From contig JALUTQ010000045.1 in assembly GCA_032718865.1 (NCBI GenBank), positions 744,001 through 808,000 of the forward strand: a DNA stretch of 64,000 nt, written 5' to 3'. The translations under genes and the position numbers were made by a program. The notes under the pieces were generated by a model. That model was given only the letters and a program-made list of their open reading frames with translations. It had not been told where the DNA came from and made no database searches. Position 1 is the first letter of the stretch. Each line of letters opens with the position of its first letter. Positions 33,365 through 43,685 of the stretch are shown in pieces. The stretch is from Tilletia caries (Eukaryota > Basidiomycota > Exobasidiomycetes > Tilletiales > Tilletiaceae).

Positions 33365-34155
33365 TAAGGTTGTCCCCGGAGTTGACGCGGAGCTGGGGAT
33401 TTGCGAACTCCGCACTCCTCCGACGGAGGGCTCCGCCGGAGGCGGAGCGCGAAGCTCATTTTTGAGAAATTTTTGATCTTAAAAAGCACGGAGTCCGCCT
33501 GGAGGACTCCGCCGGAATCTACGCGGAGCGCGGAGCCCAATCCTGGGCCTACTGTGCGAAAGTGCGGAGCGCGGAGTCGTCAAAATAGTGTGAAAATTCC
33601 GTCGGAATTCCGCGGAAATTCCGACGGAGCTGTAAGGTCACGTGAAAGTCAAAATAGGGGTCATGTGACCTCATTTTGGGTGCGCTCCGCCGGAATTCCG
33701 CCCAAGTTCCGCGGAAATGCGCGGAATTCCGAGAAAATAGGCATCGTCGGGACACGCTCAGGGGATAAAACAGGCATCAGTATCCGTTGAGAGCTTCAAA
33801 ATAGCACCGGAGTCGATACCGCAACAATGTCGGATGGTAAATGTATAGCTCTGATTGTATTAGAGTCATTCTGAGAGCACTTATACCACCACTGCGCTCC
33901 GACGGAATTCCGTGGAATTCCGAGCTCCGCATACACGGAGCACGGAGGAGCATTATGGAAACGGACAAGAAAAAAAACGCGGAGTGCGGAGCTGGGATTT
34001 CGACTTTTGTAAAATTCCGTCGGAACGCGGAGCTGGTTTTTTTTTCAGCTCTGTCTCAGTCTGCGGAGGCGGAGCTCGCCTCAAAAAGTCAAAATTCCGG
34101 CGGAATTTGGAAGTGCGGAGGCGGAGCCCTCCGCGTTACTCCGGGGACAACCTTA
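33365..34155. mobile_element. TAAGGTTGTCC element, 791 bp, TSD TTTTCCAC
   Basis: The ends are TAAGGTTGTCCCCGGAG and actccggggacaacctta. Perfect 8-bp duplications TTTTCCAC (33357-33364, 34156-34163) flank it. The interior is homologous to 19553-20219 throughout, plus an extra block with ccgtcggaattccgcgg words. Non-autonomous, hAT-like. Confidence 0.92.
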
Positions 34156-34487
34156 TTTTCCACCACTTCTACTCAACCAGGTGGCGGCGTGGCGCGTTGG
34201 GCATGTTGTCCGTTCTCTCCGCCCCGACCGGGCTGGCAAGGGTCTCTAAGTAAATCATCGATAATCGAGAATTCAGTCTCGCAACACCGTGCGGCGACTC
34301 CGCAACACCGTGCTGCCAGCGTATCACGTGACTTTTCGCTGTCGAAGCCATATTGAAATTTGGCGCTCAAGATTATGGGATTCAAGGAGTTAAAATCCCC
34401 ATAGAACCAACTCCGTTCCCCAAACATTTATGGAATCTCGACAGATTATGGGGTTATAGGGCATGGAATTGGAGAGAGCCAGCTGTA

Positions 34488-34740
34488 CTATCTCCTGATA
34501 GTATACTATAGCATGCGGCTTAAATTGTACGCCACTTTTAGTCTACTATATTCATATTTCATACTATAGTATATAATGACAATTTTCAGCCTAATTGTGC
34601 AGTGTGCACTGCCACCTTCGGTGGCGTTTTAGACCCCCTAGAAAGTCCCTAAAACCGGCTCGTTTTGTTGCCCTTGAAAATTTCTGATTTGTCTTTACAA
34701 TTGCCCATCTAAAATTCGTCTAAAACTGGATGGTTATACG
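34488..34740. repeat. ACTATAGT fragment plus GCCACCTTCGGTGGC palindrome repeat
   Basis: The first part repeats 27705-27812. The second (gcactgccaccttcggtggcgttttaga...) recurs inverted at about 59140-59262. The junction suggests a composite MITE family with a gccacc/ggtggc hairpin. Confidence 0.6.
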
Positions 34741-35181
34741 GTGCTGACTTTCCTCACGTGTTCACTCATCTACAACGCGTCAGCGTTAGGCGAAACAACA
34801 CCCAACACTTCCTGCATGACTTATATATTACCACGTCATCATTGAGGCCATCGCCGCTATACTTGCTGCCGCTTTCATACATGCAGTAGCGATGTCATTG
34901 CGTTGCTGGTGCTGGCTCGCCCTGGTACCTGACGAGATAGGGTACATCCACGATGCTGCTGCCGTCCGCCGCGGGGTATAATGCGAGTTGCCGTCACTGG
35001 TTGTGCGTCGGGTTGGGTGGATCGTAGAGGCGGGTTGCTCGCTGCGAACGGGAGTGATGACGCCAGGGCTTGACGACTCTCCTAGTGACGGTGATGGGGT
35101 TATACGATCGATGGGTTTGCTTGCTTGTGGCCGCTGACGTAGGGGTGAAAGCGTTGGCCTTAGTCTCTCTCGTCTTGTCCG

Positions 35182-35188
35182 TATAAAA
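35182..35188 (+). promoter_or_regulatory. TATA box of the accessory gene
   Basis: The word tataaaaag lies about 105 bp upstream of the ATG at 35290, a usual distance for a core promoter with a short 5' leader. Confidence 0.5.
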
Positions 35189-35289
35189 AGGGTCGGTACT
35201 CACTGTGTCCGTGTCTCCTGCGCCCTCCAATCCAACCGCTTTCCTCTACTTCCGCGCACACATATCCCTTCGAGCTACAGGGTTAGAGA

Positions 35290-36915
35290 ATGTCTCGTCA
35301 GCGTTCGGCCGTCGGTCAAAACCAGAATCCCTTCGGACTCACAGGCAGTGGATCGTCGTCCTCGTCGTCCGCCTTCAAACGCATCACCGCAGAGTTGGCC
35401 CAGATTCGGAAGGACCAGCATCGTCTGTTGGCATCCGTTCAAAACGTGGTCAGCAATCAGCAGACGGGCCAAGGCGCAGGCACTGCATCTAGGGCTAGCG
35501 ACATACCTCCCGGCGTTATCTTCACCGCCACGGGTGGTCCAGCGGTCCCTCCTGTGGGTGTCAAGCACAACCACTCTTTGATCCTCCGTAACGCTCGATC
35601 GTTGGTTACCGAGAAGATGGGCGACCGGAGCAAGCGTCCGTACGAATACGACTACCCCAAGACGGTCTCGGCGTGGCGGCTTCGCGTCATTGCTGGTCGG
35701 GACGGTGATCCGGATCGAGAGGTCCGCCTCCTGCGGCTGAACTGGGCAAAGTCGTACATGTCCGAAGAGGTCCAGAGTCAGTTGCGCTGTATCTTCGACT
35801 ACCTTCTCACTCACCGGCGAGCCCACGGCGTCCCGGCGCATATGACCCGGGAACATCTAGTCTCGCTGTTCAGGAACACGTACGAGTATTGGCAGCGGCA
35901 ACATCGCCTTCGTCGTACCGCCAAGGGTCGATCGCAGACTGCTCAAGAGAAGGCTCGGAGTAAGCTTCTCTCTCGTAGGCGCGCGAAACTGTCCGCACGT
36001 ACCGAGGCGCTGGGTATCCCCGAACTTGTCCGATACGCGGACGGTACAACCTTATCCCGCAAAGGCAAAGCGAACGAGGCGAAGGTAGCAGCCCGGGGTT
36101 TGGATATGCGTGCCGACATCGAGTTCGCAGTGCAGATGGCCGTCCACTCACCTGAGGAAGTGGAGATGGAGTCCCACAACAATGGCGAGCGTATGGTCGT
36201 ACGTCCTATGTTCTTGGAGTGGCGCTCTCTCGAGTTGCTCGACACTGTGAAGTACATGGACGACAACCGGAAGCGTCTGCGTCCTCATCCGGTTCGCAGT
36301 TGCCTCCACGTCTTCCGGCAGTCGTCCAACTTTCGCCTTCCATCCACCGTCCGTCGCTGGATGGTCAGTTCTGAATTCGCTGCCGAGCATCCGGACGTTT
36401 GTTGTAACGTGTCCGATGACGCCGGTCCATTCGACGTCGAGACTGCCAATTTCGCCATGGTCGATTCGCCAACGACATGGGGTTGTCCTATCCCTGTCAA
36501 CAGGCTCCCTCCTACTCGATCGAATGGCGAATACTTCGGTCCTGGTGAAGCCGCCGAATCGGACGGTGAGGGAGACGCAAGGGATGGGGAAGTTGGTGGT
36601 GGTAACTCGCAGGATGCTGAGGCTGGGGTTGAAGATGATGTGGAACCATGGGACGACGGCGATTTTGACAACGATCCCTTTGGCGAGGGTGGGGAAGGGA
36701 GTGGAGAGGGCGAGGACCTGTTTGGCGAAGGGCGGGTTGATGACAGTGACGACGATGACAGTGGCGATGACAGTGACAGTGACGATGGTGGTGACGAATT
36801 TGACGACGATGGTGACGGTGGTGATGATGGGTACGGCGCATATGCTGGTCTGGGTTATCGTGGACGCGTTGGCAGTGTTGAAGGGGTCAGTGGTTTTGAT
36901 TTGGATGACCTTTGA
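35290..36915 (+). CDS. Transposon accessory protein, 541 aa, acidic C-terminus
   Basis: A single intact exon. The N-terminus is Ser-rich, then come helical parts (AFKRITAELAQIRKDQHRL; YLLTHRRAHGVPAHMTREH; YWQRQHRLRRTAKGRSQ) and a very basic stretch (KLLSRRRAKLSARTEALG). A conserved block follows, LPSTVRRWMVSSEFAAEHP, and last an Asp/Glu/Gly-rich tail. The basic and acidic halves suggest a nucleic-acid or chromatin-binding protein. The block LPST(V/I)xR..VSSEFA..HPD is repeated in the gene at 60891-63363, which also lies tail to tail with a similar transposase. I infer a second gene of the same transposon. Its function is unknown. It ends 71 bp from the convergent transposase stop. Confidence 0.75.
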   Translation: MSRQRSAVGQNQNPFGLTGSGSSSSSSAFKRITAELAQIRKDQHRLLASVQNVVSNQQTGQGAGTASRASDIPPGVIFTATGGPAVPPVGVKHNHSLILRNARSLVTEKMGDRSKRPYEYDYPKTVSAWRLRVIAGRDGDPDREVRLLRLNWAKSYMSEEVQSQLRCIFDYLLTHRRAHGVPAHMTREHLVSLFRNTYEYWQRQHRLRRTAKGRSQTAQEKARSKLLSRRRAKLSARTEALGIPELVRYADGTTLSRKGKANEAKVAARGLDMRADIEFAVQMAVHSPEEVEMESHNNGERMVVRPMFLEWRSLELLDTVKYMDDNRKRLRPHPVRSCLHVFRQSSNFRLPSTVRRWMVSSEFAAEHPDVCCNVSDDAGPFDVETANFAMVDSPTTWGCPIPVNRLPPTRSNGEYFGPGEAAESDGEGDARDGEVGGGNSQDAEAGVEDDVEPWDDGDFDNDPFGEGGEGSGEGEDLFGEGRVDDSDDDDSGDDSDSDDGGDEFDDDGDGGDDGYGAYAGLGYRGRVGSVEGVSGFDLDDL

Positions 36916-36986
36916 CCGATGTGGCATAGTGGTCTGCTCACCTTATGTTCAATGAAACCTTTTGACTTCGACCGTCCCCGGCGACT

Positions 36987-38043
36987 CTACGTGGGGATTC
37001 CTACGATGGTCCCTGGCCTTGTCCATCCAATCGATGCAGTGTTCACTGTCAACGCTACAGATGCAATGTCCTCGACGCTGATCACCGCCTCCTGTGGGTC
37101 GTCCCGCGTTGCCAACATATATCCCAGTTCTGTCCACATCGAGTCCGAGAACAGATGTCGGTCAGGCCAGTCCTGGTGTTGGAGGACTTTGATCTGAGCG
37201 TACGTGTTGTGTATCATCGTCTGTGCGGCCTCCTCGAAAAAATGTGCTTGAAAGCGTATAGAAAGTTAGCCAGTCTCTTCTGACCACCGAATCTCACAAC
37301 ACAGAAGGACGGGTCGGAAGTCGCTGCGTGGGCTGGGCCCTGTGGGGATAAAGTTGAGTTTCTTACGTCAATCCGGTTGAGGCGAGTGGCCATGTTGTTG
37401 GCAACGTTTTCTCTCCGACCTGGTGTACTGGCCGCCAAAGGGATGAGCGGCTGGGAATCGGCGGGGCGGCTCCTATTGGCGATGCTGCAGACGGCTTCCA
37501 GTTGGGTTAGGGTCAGTCGCATCGGTTTGGCGGTTCGGGTTGATGTGAAGCCTTGGTCCGTTTCGTCATCCATCGTCTTCGCGCCCTGCCGACTCTCGCC
37601 CTTGATGATTGCTCTCATTGTCGTCACGAGAGGTAAAGGCGGGAGGTTCTCGAGGGCTGTCGCGACGCGATGTCGGTCGTCTGTCCGACTGATCAGGGAG
37701 AATTCGATCTGCCCGTTCCGATGTCGGTTGGTTTTGATCTGATGGATGGAATAGTAGTGAGTGTTTTTGGAGTTGGAGTTCGGATCTGATTACTTACTTG
37801 CTTCATTAGTCCGTAGAGGCGCTCCGATGGGTAGGCCCAGTACGCCCTCGGCGGGCCATGGAGGCGGATCTGGTCCGCTATATGGAGCACGATGTGATAA
37901 TTGTAGGTCAGCCATCGTGGATGGAGATCCGTGGCAAAGATCTTGACGAGGTCGGAGAGATGTTCGTGTAGTTTGTCGAGCTGTGCATCCGCGAGAATGT
38001 AGGCGTGTGCGAGTCTTGTAGAATGCGCTAGATGTAGGCTGGC
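36987..38043 (-). pseudogene. Plavaka/Tnp2-like transposase, C-terminal third
   Basis: This is the continuation of the gene at 39568-40956 after a 1.5-kb insertion. It begins ASLHLAHSTRLAHAYILAD and holds the conserved C-terminal Tnp2 motif YNYHIVLHIADQIRLHGPP, RAYWAYPSERLYGLMKQ. A 59-nt intron (37797-37739, gtaagt...catcag) joins to IKTNRHRNGQIEFSLISRT, LPLVTTMRAIIKGE and LTLTQLEAVCSIANRS. Later segments (SDPSFCVV; MIHNTYAQIKVLQHQDW; MWTELGYMLATRDDPQEA) lead to a TAG at 36987. Similar blocks appear at 63442-64000 in the second copy. Late splice sites are not fully resolved. The gene encodes a DDE transposase of the CACTA (CMC) group. Confidence 0.7.
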
Positions 38044-38051
38044 TTCCACAA

Positions 38052-39559
38052 TAAGGTTGTCCCCGGAGTAACGCGGAGGGCTCCGCCTCCGCACTTCCAA
38101 ATTCCGCCGGAATTATGACTTTTTGAGGCGAGCTCCGCCTCCGCAGACTAAGACAGAGCTGAAAAAAAAACAGCTCCGCGTTCCGACGGAATTATACAAA
38201 AGTTGAAATCCCAGCTCCGCGCTCCGCGTTTTTTCTGTGCGTTTTCATAATGCTCCTCCGTGCTCCGTGTATGCGGAGCTCGGAATTCCGCGGAATTCCG
38301 TCGTAGCGCAGTGGTGGTATAATTTGATCTCAGAATGACTCTAACACAATCAGAGCTATCGTTGCCAACCTTCCATGCTCTGCGTGTCAGAGTTTTCCCC
38401 AGACTTTTTGAGGATTTAAGGGTTAATTCATTTCAACTTACGGCCGAGAAAGACGTGTGCCAGAACTTGATCAGAGTATCTACACATTGGTAGAAGTGGT
38501 CGTGGTTACACGTCACGGAGATGGCCTCAGTTGATGTCAGAGTGGTAATTGGTATAGGCCTGGTTTGTGGTAGAAGCTGTCACTAATCTTGGTGCGAGGG
38601 TGGGGCGTGGGGTAGACCGGTAGACGTCGTCGAGAATCGAGATTGCACAACTGGCTGACTGGGGGGGCGTCCCCCCCCAGACCCCTATGGCTTCCACCGT
38701 TCCACGGAATTCATGAAGTGGTTGAGTCCGGACTCCGGAGTCGGACAGAGTCAGTAGTCAGTGGTTGGAATTGGTGAGGGATGAAGATGACAGAGCTGGC
38801 CACAAGCGGCGTTAAGGTTTCGACCTTTCGGAGGTGAAGTGTACGCCGGAAATCACGGAAACTTGCTAACTCCGTGACGAGGTCAAAACTGGTCGGGGAC
38901 GTCCCAATTGACCACCCTTCAAAGTCATCCAAACGACGCGTAACTTGGCGACATAACAGAGGATAGGGATCTTCCCCTGCTGAGAAGTTTTGAAGAGGAT
39001 ACGTGCAGAATTGCGAAAAAAGTTTCAATTGATGTAGGCGGATAGCTCTACGGCCGTAAGAAAACCACCTCTATAACCCCAGTACTAAAGTCTGGGGAAT
39101 ATATTCACCATCCGACGTTGCTGCGGTATTAACTCCAGTGCTATTCTGAAGCTCTCAACGGACGATGACGCCTGTTTTATCCCCTGCGCGTGTCTCGACG
39201 ATGCCTATTTTCTGGGAATTCCGCAGATTTCCGCGGAAGTTGGACGGAACTCCGGCGGAGCGCACCCAAAATAAGGTCACGTGACCCATATTTTCGACTA
39301 TCACGTGACCTCACAGCCCCGTCGGAATACCGCGGAAATTCCGCCGGAATTGTCACACCATTTTGACGACTCCGCGCTCCGTACTTTTGGCTAGTGGGCC
39401 CAGGATTGGGCTCCGCGCTCCGCGTAAATTCTGGCGGAGTCCTCCAGGCGGACTCCGTGCTTTTTTAAGATCAAAAATTTCTCAAAAGTGAGCTCCGCGC
39501 TCCGCCTCCGGCGGAGTCCGCAAAACCCCAGCTCCGCGTCAACTCCGGGGACAACCTTA
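38052..39559. mobile_element. TAAGGTTGTCC element, 1508 bp, TSD TTCCACAA
   Basis: The ends are TAAGGTTGTCCCCGGAG and aactccggggacaacctta. Perfect 8-bp duplications TTCCACAA (38044-38051, 39560-39567) flank it. It is inverted relative to the copies at 19553 and 33365 and about twice as long because foreign DNA is inserted within it (about 38363-39100). It splits a coding exon of the transposase; with insert and one duplication discounted the frame runs KLVRIVE then ASLHLAHS without change. Confidence 0.92.
38363..39100. mobile_element. Insertion nested in the 1.5-kb element
   Basis: Aligned with its relatives, the host element is colinear up to caatcagagctat and resumes at ccatccgac. The intervening ~740 bp has no counterpart in other copies. 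Inverted cttacggccg (about 38437) and cggccgtaag (about 39055) may be its ends. A short minus-strand frame (38711-39028) has no recognised domain. Exact ends uncertain. Confidence 0.45.
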
Positions 39560-39567
39560 TTCCACAA

Positions 39568-40956
39568 TTCGAACAAGCTTGACGGGGGTGGAGAAAGTCC
39601 TGGTCTTCTTGTTGTGTTCGCTGACTTTCTTGCGTTTCCGAGGCGGTTTCGTATCTTGCCCTTCTTCGTTATCAGTCTCCGAAGCCATGCTGCTGTTGTC
39701 TTCCCTCTTCGGACACGGGCTCCTCCTCCTGGCGTCGCCCTCGTGGAGCCTTGGCCTTGCCTTTTCCCTTGGCCTTGCCTTTCCCCTTGGTGCTGCTCGT
39801 TACCGTCCGCTTCGTGGAAGAGAATACCTTTTCTATCTCTCCAGAGACTGACCACGAAAGCGCGAGCAGAAGGGGCAACAGGTATCGAGATAGGATGGAC
39901 CAACCGTGTGCTGTAGGGGATCCTCCTCCTGTGTCGCCGAGGGTTGTGGAAATCTTGGTCATACCGGCCGGGTACGTCGTCGCGGCGAGCAGAGCTTGAC
40001 AGCGCTTGAGGTCCGGGCCTTTGAGAAGACCTCCTGCCGTCAGTGTGTCCGTCCAGAAGTGTCGACAGAGTCCAAGATCGAGGGCGTGCATGACGTCCAC
40101 AGGAGCCATCGTGAGGCTCGACCATCCGTCCAGCTTGTATAAGGCGCAGGGAGCAGCAGCCGCTCCTCTTCGTAACAGGACTACGTCCAGTGCCGAGGGT
40201 TCGTTGAGCGTATCTCGTAACGCCGCTAGGGAGTTCCTGCGATGGTCGCCGACTGTACGCATTTCGAACGGTTTTGCCTCCAGATGCCGGTGTACCCAAG
40301 TGTCGCCGTCCGCTGTACACCACGGACAGAACTGTTCTTTGGACGAATGATGTGGAAAACCAGCTACGCTGGTGCGGGCTTCCGTGTCGGCGATAAGGCA
40401 TCGAAGGCGAGCATGAATGTGGTGCGTCGCGCCCGACCAGTCGATCACCTTCAGTCCGGCCGTTGCGAGGCGGTGGAGTTCCGTGATCATGATTTGTAGT
40501 ACCGATTGTAGAGCTTCGACTTTCGGCTTTTTGGGTCCAGGCAAGATGCAGCAGATGTGGGTTGAGTCGGGTGAGTTCCGCAACTGTCGTGGGAGGTTGT
40601 CGATCCTCAAGGATACGACGCAGCAGCTGTAAGGAGTCGTACCCGAGCGGCTGAATGGCTGTACGGAGTCGATCATCATGGTGAGGGACAGGTTATTCCC
40701 TGAGGCAATGCGGGCGTCGGATGCCCATGCATCCCCATCGTAGATGTCTTCGAGAACTCCGGGGTTGTGTTGCCGCGACCGCCACTGATTGCAGAGAGAG
40801 AAGAAATCTTCGCGTCTGGCGAGTTCGAGGAGCCAAGAGGAAATCGGTTCGTAGTGGAGAGTCAGTCGAGCCCTGCTCCGTTTCGACTGACTGGGTGCAG
40901 GAACGTCAGCATCTGCCTCCTCGTCGTCCTCGCCGGAAGTATCGGTACCAAGAAGC
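39568..40956 (-). pseudogene. Plavaka/Tnp2-like transposase, central part
   Basis: The minus frame, open from 40956, reads LGTDTSGEDDEEADADV, LHYEPISSWLLELARREDF, PGVLEDIYDGDAWASD and NNLSLTMMIDSVQPFSRS. It continues RIDNLPRQLRNS, GPKKPKVEALQSVLQIMIT and EQFCPWCTADGDTWVH. This is the fungal Tnp2-like order: an acidic Asp near DSVQPF, GPxxPxxxxxxL, and a Cys pair. Later come APVDVMHALDLGLCRHFWT and a Lys/Gly-rich linker. One frameshift or short intron lies near 39680, before ETDNEEGQDTKPPRKRKK. It joins 51482-52244 upstream and 36987-38043 downstream. Such transposases cut out CACTA-group elements in the nucleus. Confidence 0.75.
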
Positions 40957-40984
40957 TATGGAACGCCGTTTTCACCACCTTCGC

Positions 40985-41075
40985 TTTTCCCTTTTCCCTT
41001 TCCCCTTTCCCCTTTTCCCTTTTCCCTTTTCCCTTTTCCCTTTTCGCTTTTCCCTTTTCGCTTTTCGCTTTTCCC
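40985..41075. repeat. Subterminal TTTTCCC/TTTTCGC minisatellite, left
   Basis: About ten units of cttttccc, ctttcccc and cttttcgc lie just inside the left end of the 10.5-kb element. The right end has the same array in inverse orientation, shorter. They may be transposase binding sites or a product of slippage. Confidence 0.85.
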
Positions 41076-41099
41076 TTCTTCAGCTTCAGCTCAGTTGGA

Positions 41100-42900
41100 A
41101 TCTCCCGGGCCCCTCGGAACGGAGAGGAACGGGACTCAGTCAAGAGGTTTCCGACGCCAAAGGGAGTGTAGATTGTACTCAGAGTGAGCTGAAGTACATG
41201 CGGAATGCGATATAGTAGAACAGAAGAAAGGTGAAGCTGAGAAGCTGAAGAGGGAAGAAGAGGTGCTCGACAGACCATGAGACTACGGATGAAGACCACT
41301 CCACAGTGGTAAAAGACCGGATTTCCAACTCTCCCACCTCGAGTACCCTGTTCTGACATTTGACAGTGACCAATACCTGGCCAACCGTGCTGAGGTGAAC
41401 GTCCTGCTCTCCATGACCGTGGTCGCCGGCTTTTTGAGGAAGTTCGTAACGTGATTGAAGTGATGAAGTGAAATTGAGAGGGTGTGTGGGTCGACTGCAG
41501 ATGACGGCGAAGTCGAACTGCAAGAGGTTGAATGCTGCATGACGACGTGTTGAATGCTGAGTGCTGAAGGGGTGTGATGTCGTGCGGAGGTGCTGTGATG
41601 ACGATAATGGCTGTAAGAGGTGTTTGTTGCAGCCGGTCGTGCCGATGTGCTACTGCTGATGTGCCGAACCCGCCGCTGCTCCCACCGTTCCTGAACGCCA
41701 AAACCACCATGCCTTCCCAAACACTGACCATTTACCGCCTAGCCTCATCCTGCACCAATATACCTGCGCTGCCATCCTGCTCCGTACCTGCTCCCCACAC
41801 TGCCGCACCGCCTGATCAAGCCCTCCACCGCCAACATGCCCACGTATCGTGTGTCCTTACACGACTGCCTAATCCTAGCACCCGAAACACTGCCCACCAG
41901 CCACTGTGCCCGTGCTTGTCCCTCAGTCGTCATTGAGTGATGAGTCGACGCCGAGGTACTGGGCAACGCGCAAGAGCGGAGAGAAAGGGAGCAAAGGGAG
42001 GACTTGGCTGCATTGAAGGCGTGAGAACCTTAAGTTGCGTCTGGTGCGTGCGTCTGTGCGCGGAACCGAAGCTTGCTGGATGCCCAGCCATGATCGAAAC
42101 ACTCCGCTGAGTGCTGTGCTCCTCTTGAACGAGTGTCGACCCGATGAACTTGTCGCTCGGTCTCCTTGACGACCGAGACTTGAAGGAGTGGCAGATCTTG
42201 CGCGCGGTGGTCGGGTGTGAGGAAGAAACGCAGAACGCGCGTTCCCCTTTTTGCTGCTGTTGCCGCCGGCTATGCCGATCGCGGCCCGACAACCCGACGC
42301 ACACCTGCTGTCGATCTCGATGCCGTTTGACTTGGTGCCGATGCCAAAGGGCGACACCCCACACAGTGCCTGCGGCTTCCGGGCGCAAAGAACTCGTCCA
42401 TCCCACACCATGTTCCCAGCGCGGGCCACAGCCCATGCTGTTCCGTGCCTGAGTGTGGACCGACTGTGTTCTACTGCGCCAATTGCAAATGCACTCCCCA
42501 GAGTCCAGACCTATCCCTCTAACCCCACCTGTACCATCCTGCCCGTTCATTCATCCTGAACCCAGCCATCACATCCTGCTCCCACCCATCCCTGACTCCC
42601 AAACCAAACCAAACTCAACCAAGTCAACCAATCCTCCTCACCCAAACGCCTGGCTGAGGCCGGAACGCACAGAGAAGTTGTTGCTGTCAGCTGTTGCTGT
42701 TCGTTGATTGTGTCTTGACGGTGCCGAGCAGTTTTATGCTGATGAAGACTTGAGATTGTGACGTGATGATGACGGTGCAGAGGCAACGCTTGTGCCATTG
42801 CAGGGGTTGAGATCGGCAGAGCAGCTGCTGCGCTGTCTGCTTCAGGTCCGATGCCTGATGGTGCGCCTGGTGCAACGACGAGACCGGAGCGAGATTGTCC
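41100..42900. other. Internal part of the 10.5-kb element, no gene recognised
   Basis: Many overlapping frames on both strands are His/Ser/Pro/Arg-rich and look like shadows of compositional bias. I see no intron-exon structure or domain. C-rich + strand tracts (42490-42640) look untranslated. Confidence 0.4.
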
Positions 42901-42908
42901 AGAGAGGG

Positions 42909-43677
42909 TAAGGATGAGCACGGAGTAAGCCCCGGAGCGACTTTGCAGGAGCGCCCCGGTTATCCGGGGCCGCACTCCGGGGGAGCCGGGAGTACGGAGT
43001 GAGAATCAGGCGTTTACCTCACCGTTGCCGGAGTACGGAGCTGACTTCTCAGCATTATAGGAAATTCCCCGGAGTACGGAGCTGACCTCTGGGCGTTGCG
43101 AAAATTCCCCGGAGTACGGAGTAAATACCTGCGAAATGTGACGGAGTACGGAGTTACCCCCGGAGTCCGGGGCGCTCCGGGACCTCCACATTTTTCTCAT
43201 AAGGCAGGTATTTTCCCATAAACATGAGTATTTTGAGGGTATTTTGGGGTCAATTATCAAAATTTATTTTCACAAATCTCATCTCACAGTCTAAATCTGA
43301 CCAAAACAACTCTTCAAGCGCTCTCAGCCTGTTCTCTTAACCACAGCTGCTGCAAGCTTGATTACGAGCATACACTTTTCTGAATTTTGTACCATTTTGA
43401 GATTTGTGAGATCATCTCCCGGAGTACGGAGCTCCCCCGGAGTATCCGGGCTCCGTAGCTACGCAGTACGGAGTAGACTTTCTGAAACACTTCATGATTT
43501 GACGGAGCACGGAGTAAGTTTTCCCTGGTGCTCCTTATCGTGACGGAGTACGGAGTAAGATGCTGGTGCAACTCTGGAAAAAGACGGAGCGCGGAGCACC
43601 ACAGAAAGTCAGCGGAGCGCCCCGGAGTATGGGCCCGGGAGTACGGAGCACTCCGGGGCGCTCCGGGCTCATCCTTA
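42909..43677. mobile_element. TAAGGATGAGC element, 769 bp, TSD AGAGAGGG
   Basis: The ends are TAAGGATGAGCACGGAG and ctccgggctcatcctta. Perfect 8-bp duplications AGAGAGGG (42901-42908, 43678-43685) flank it. It is very close to 14669-15403 along its length (ggagtacggagctgacct, caaaatttat, gtttctgaaacacttcat blocks). It lies inside the 10.5-kb element and so arrived later. Confidence 0.93.
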
Positions 43678-43685
43678 AGAGAGGG

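Noticed and set aside
36148..36927. 259-aa minus-strand frame opposite the accessory gene
   Set aside because: Its Thr/Val/Ile-rich composition is the complement of the Asp/Gly codons on the plus strand; the plus-strand frame has a homologue.
40862..41731. 289-aa minus-strand frame crossing the left end of the 10.5-kb element
   Set aside because: Its Lys/Gly/Glu repeat is the GGGAAAA minisatellite read as protein, and it joins element DNA to the transposase exon in the wrong frame.
41283..42550. Several 100-200-aa frames inside the left half of the 10.5-kb element
   Set aside because: They overlap on both strands, are His/Ser/Arg-rich, and lack splice signals or recognisable motifs.
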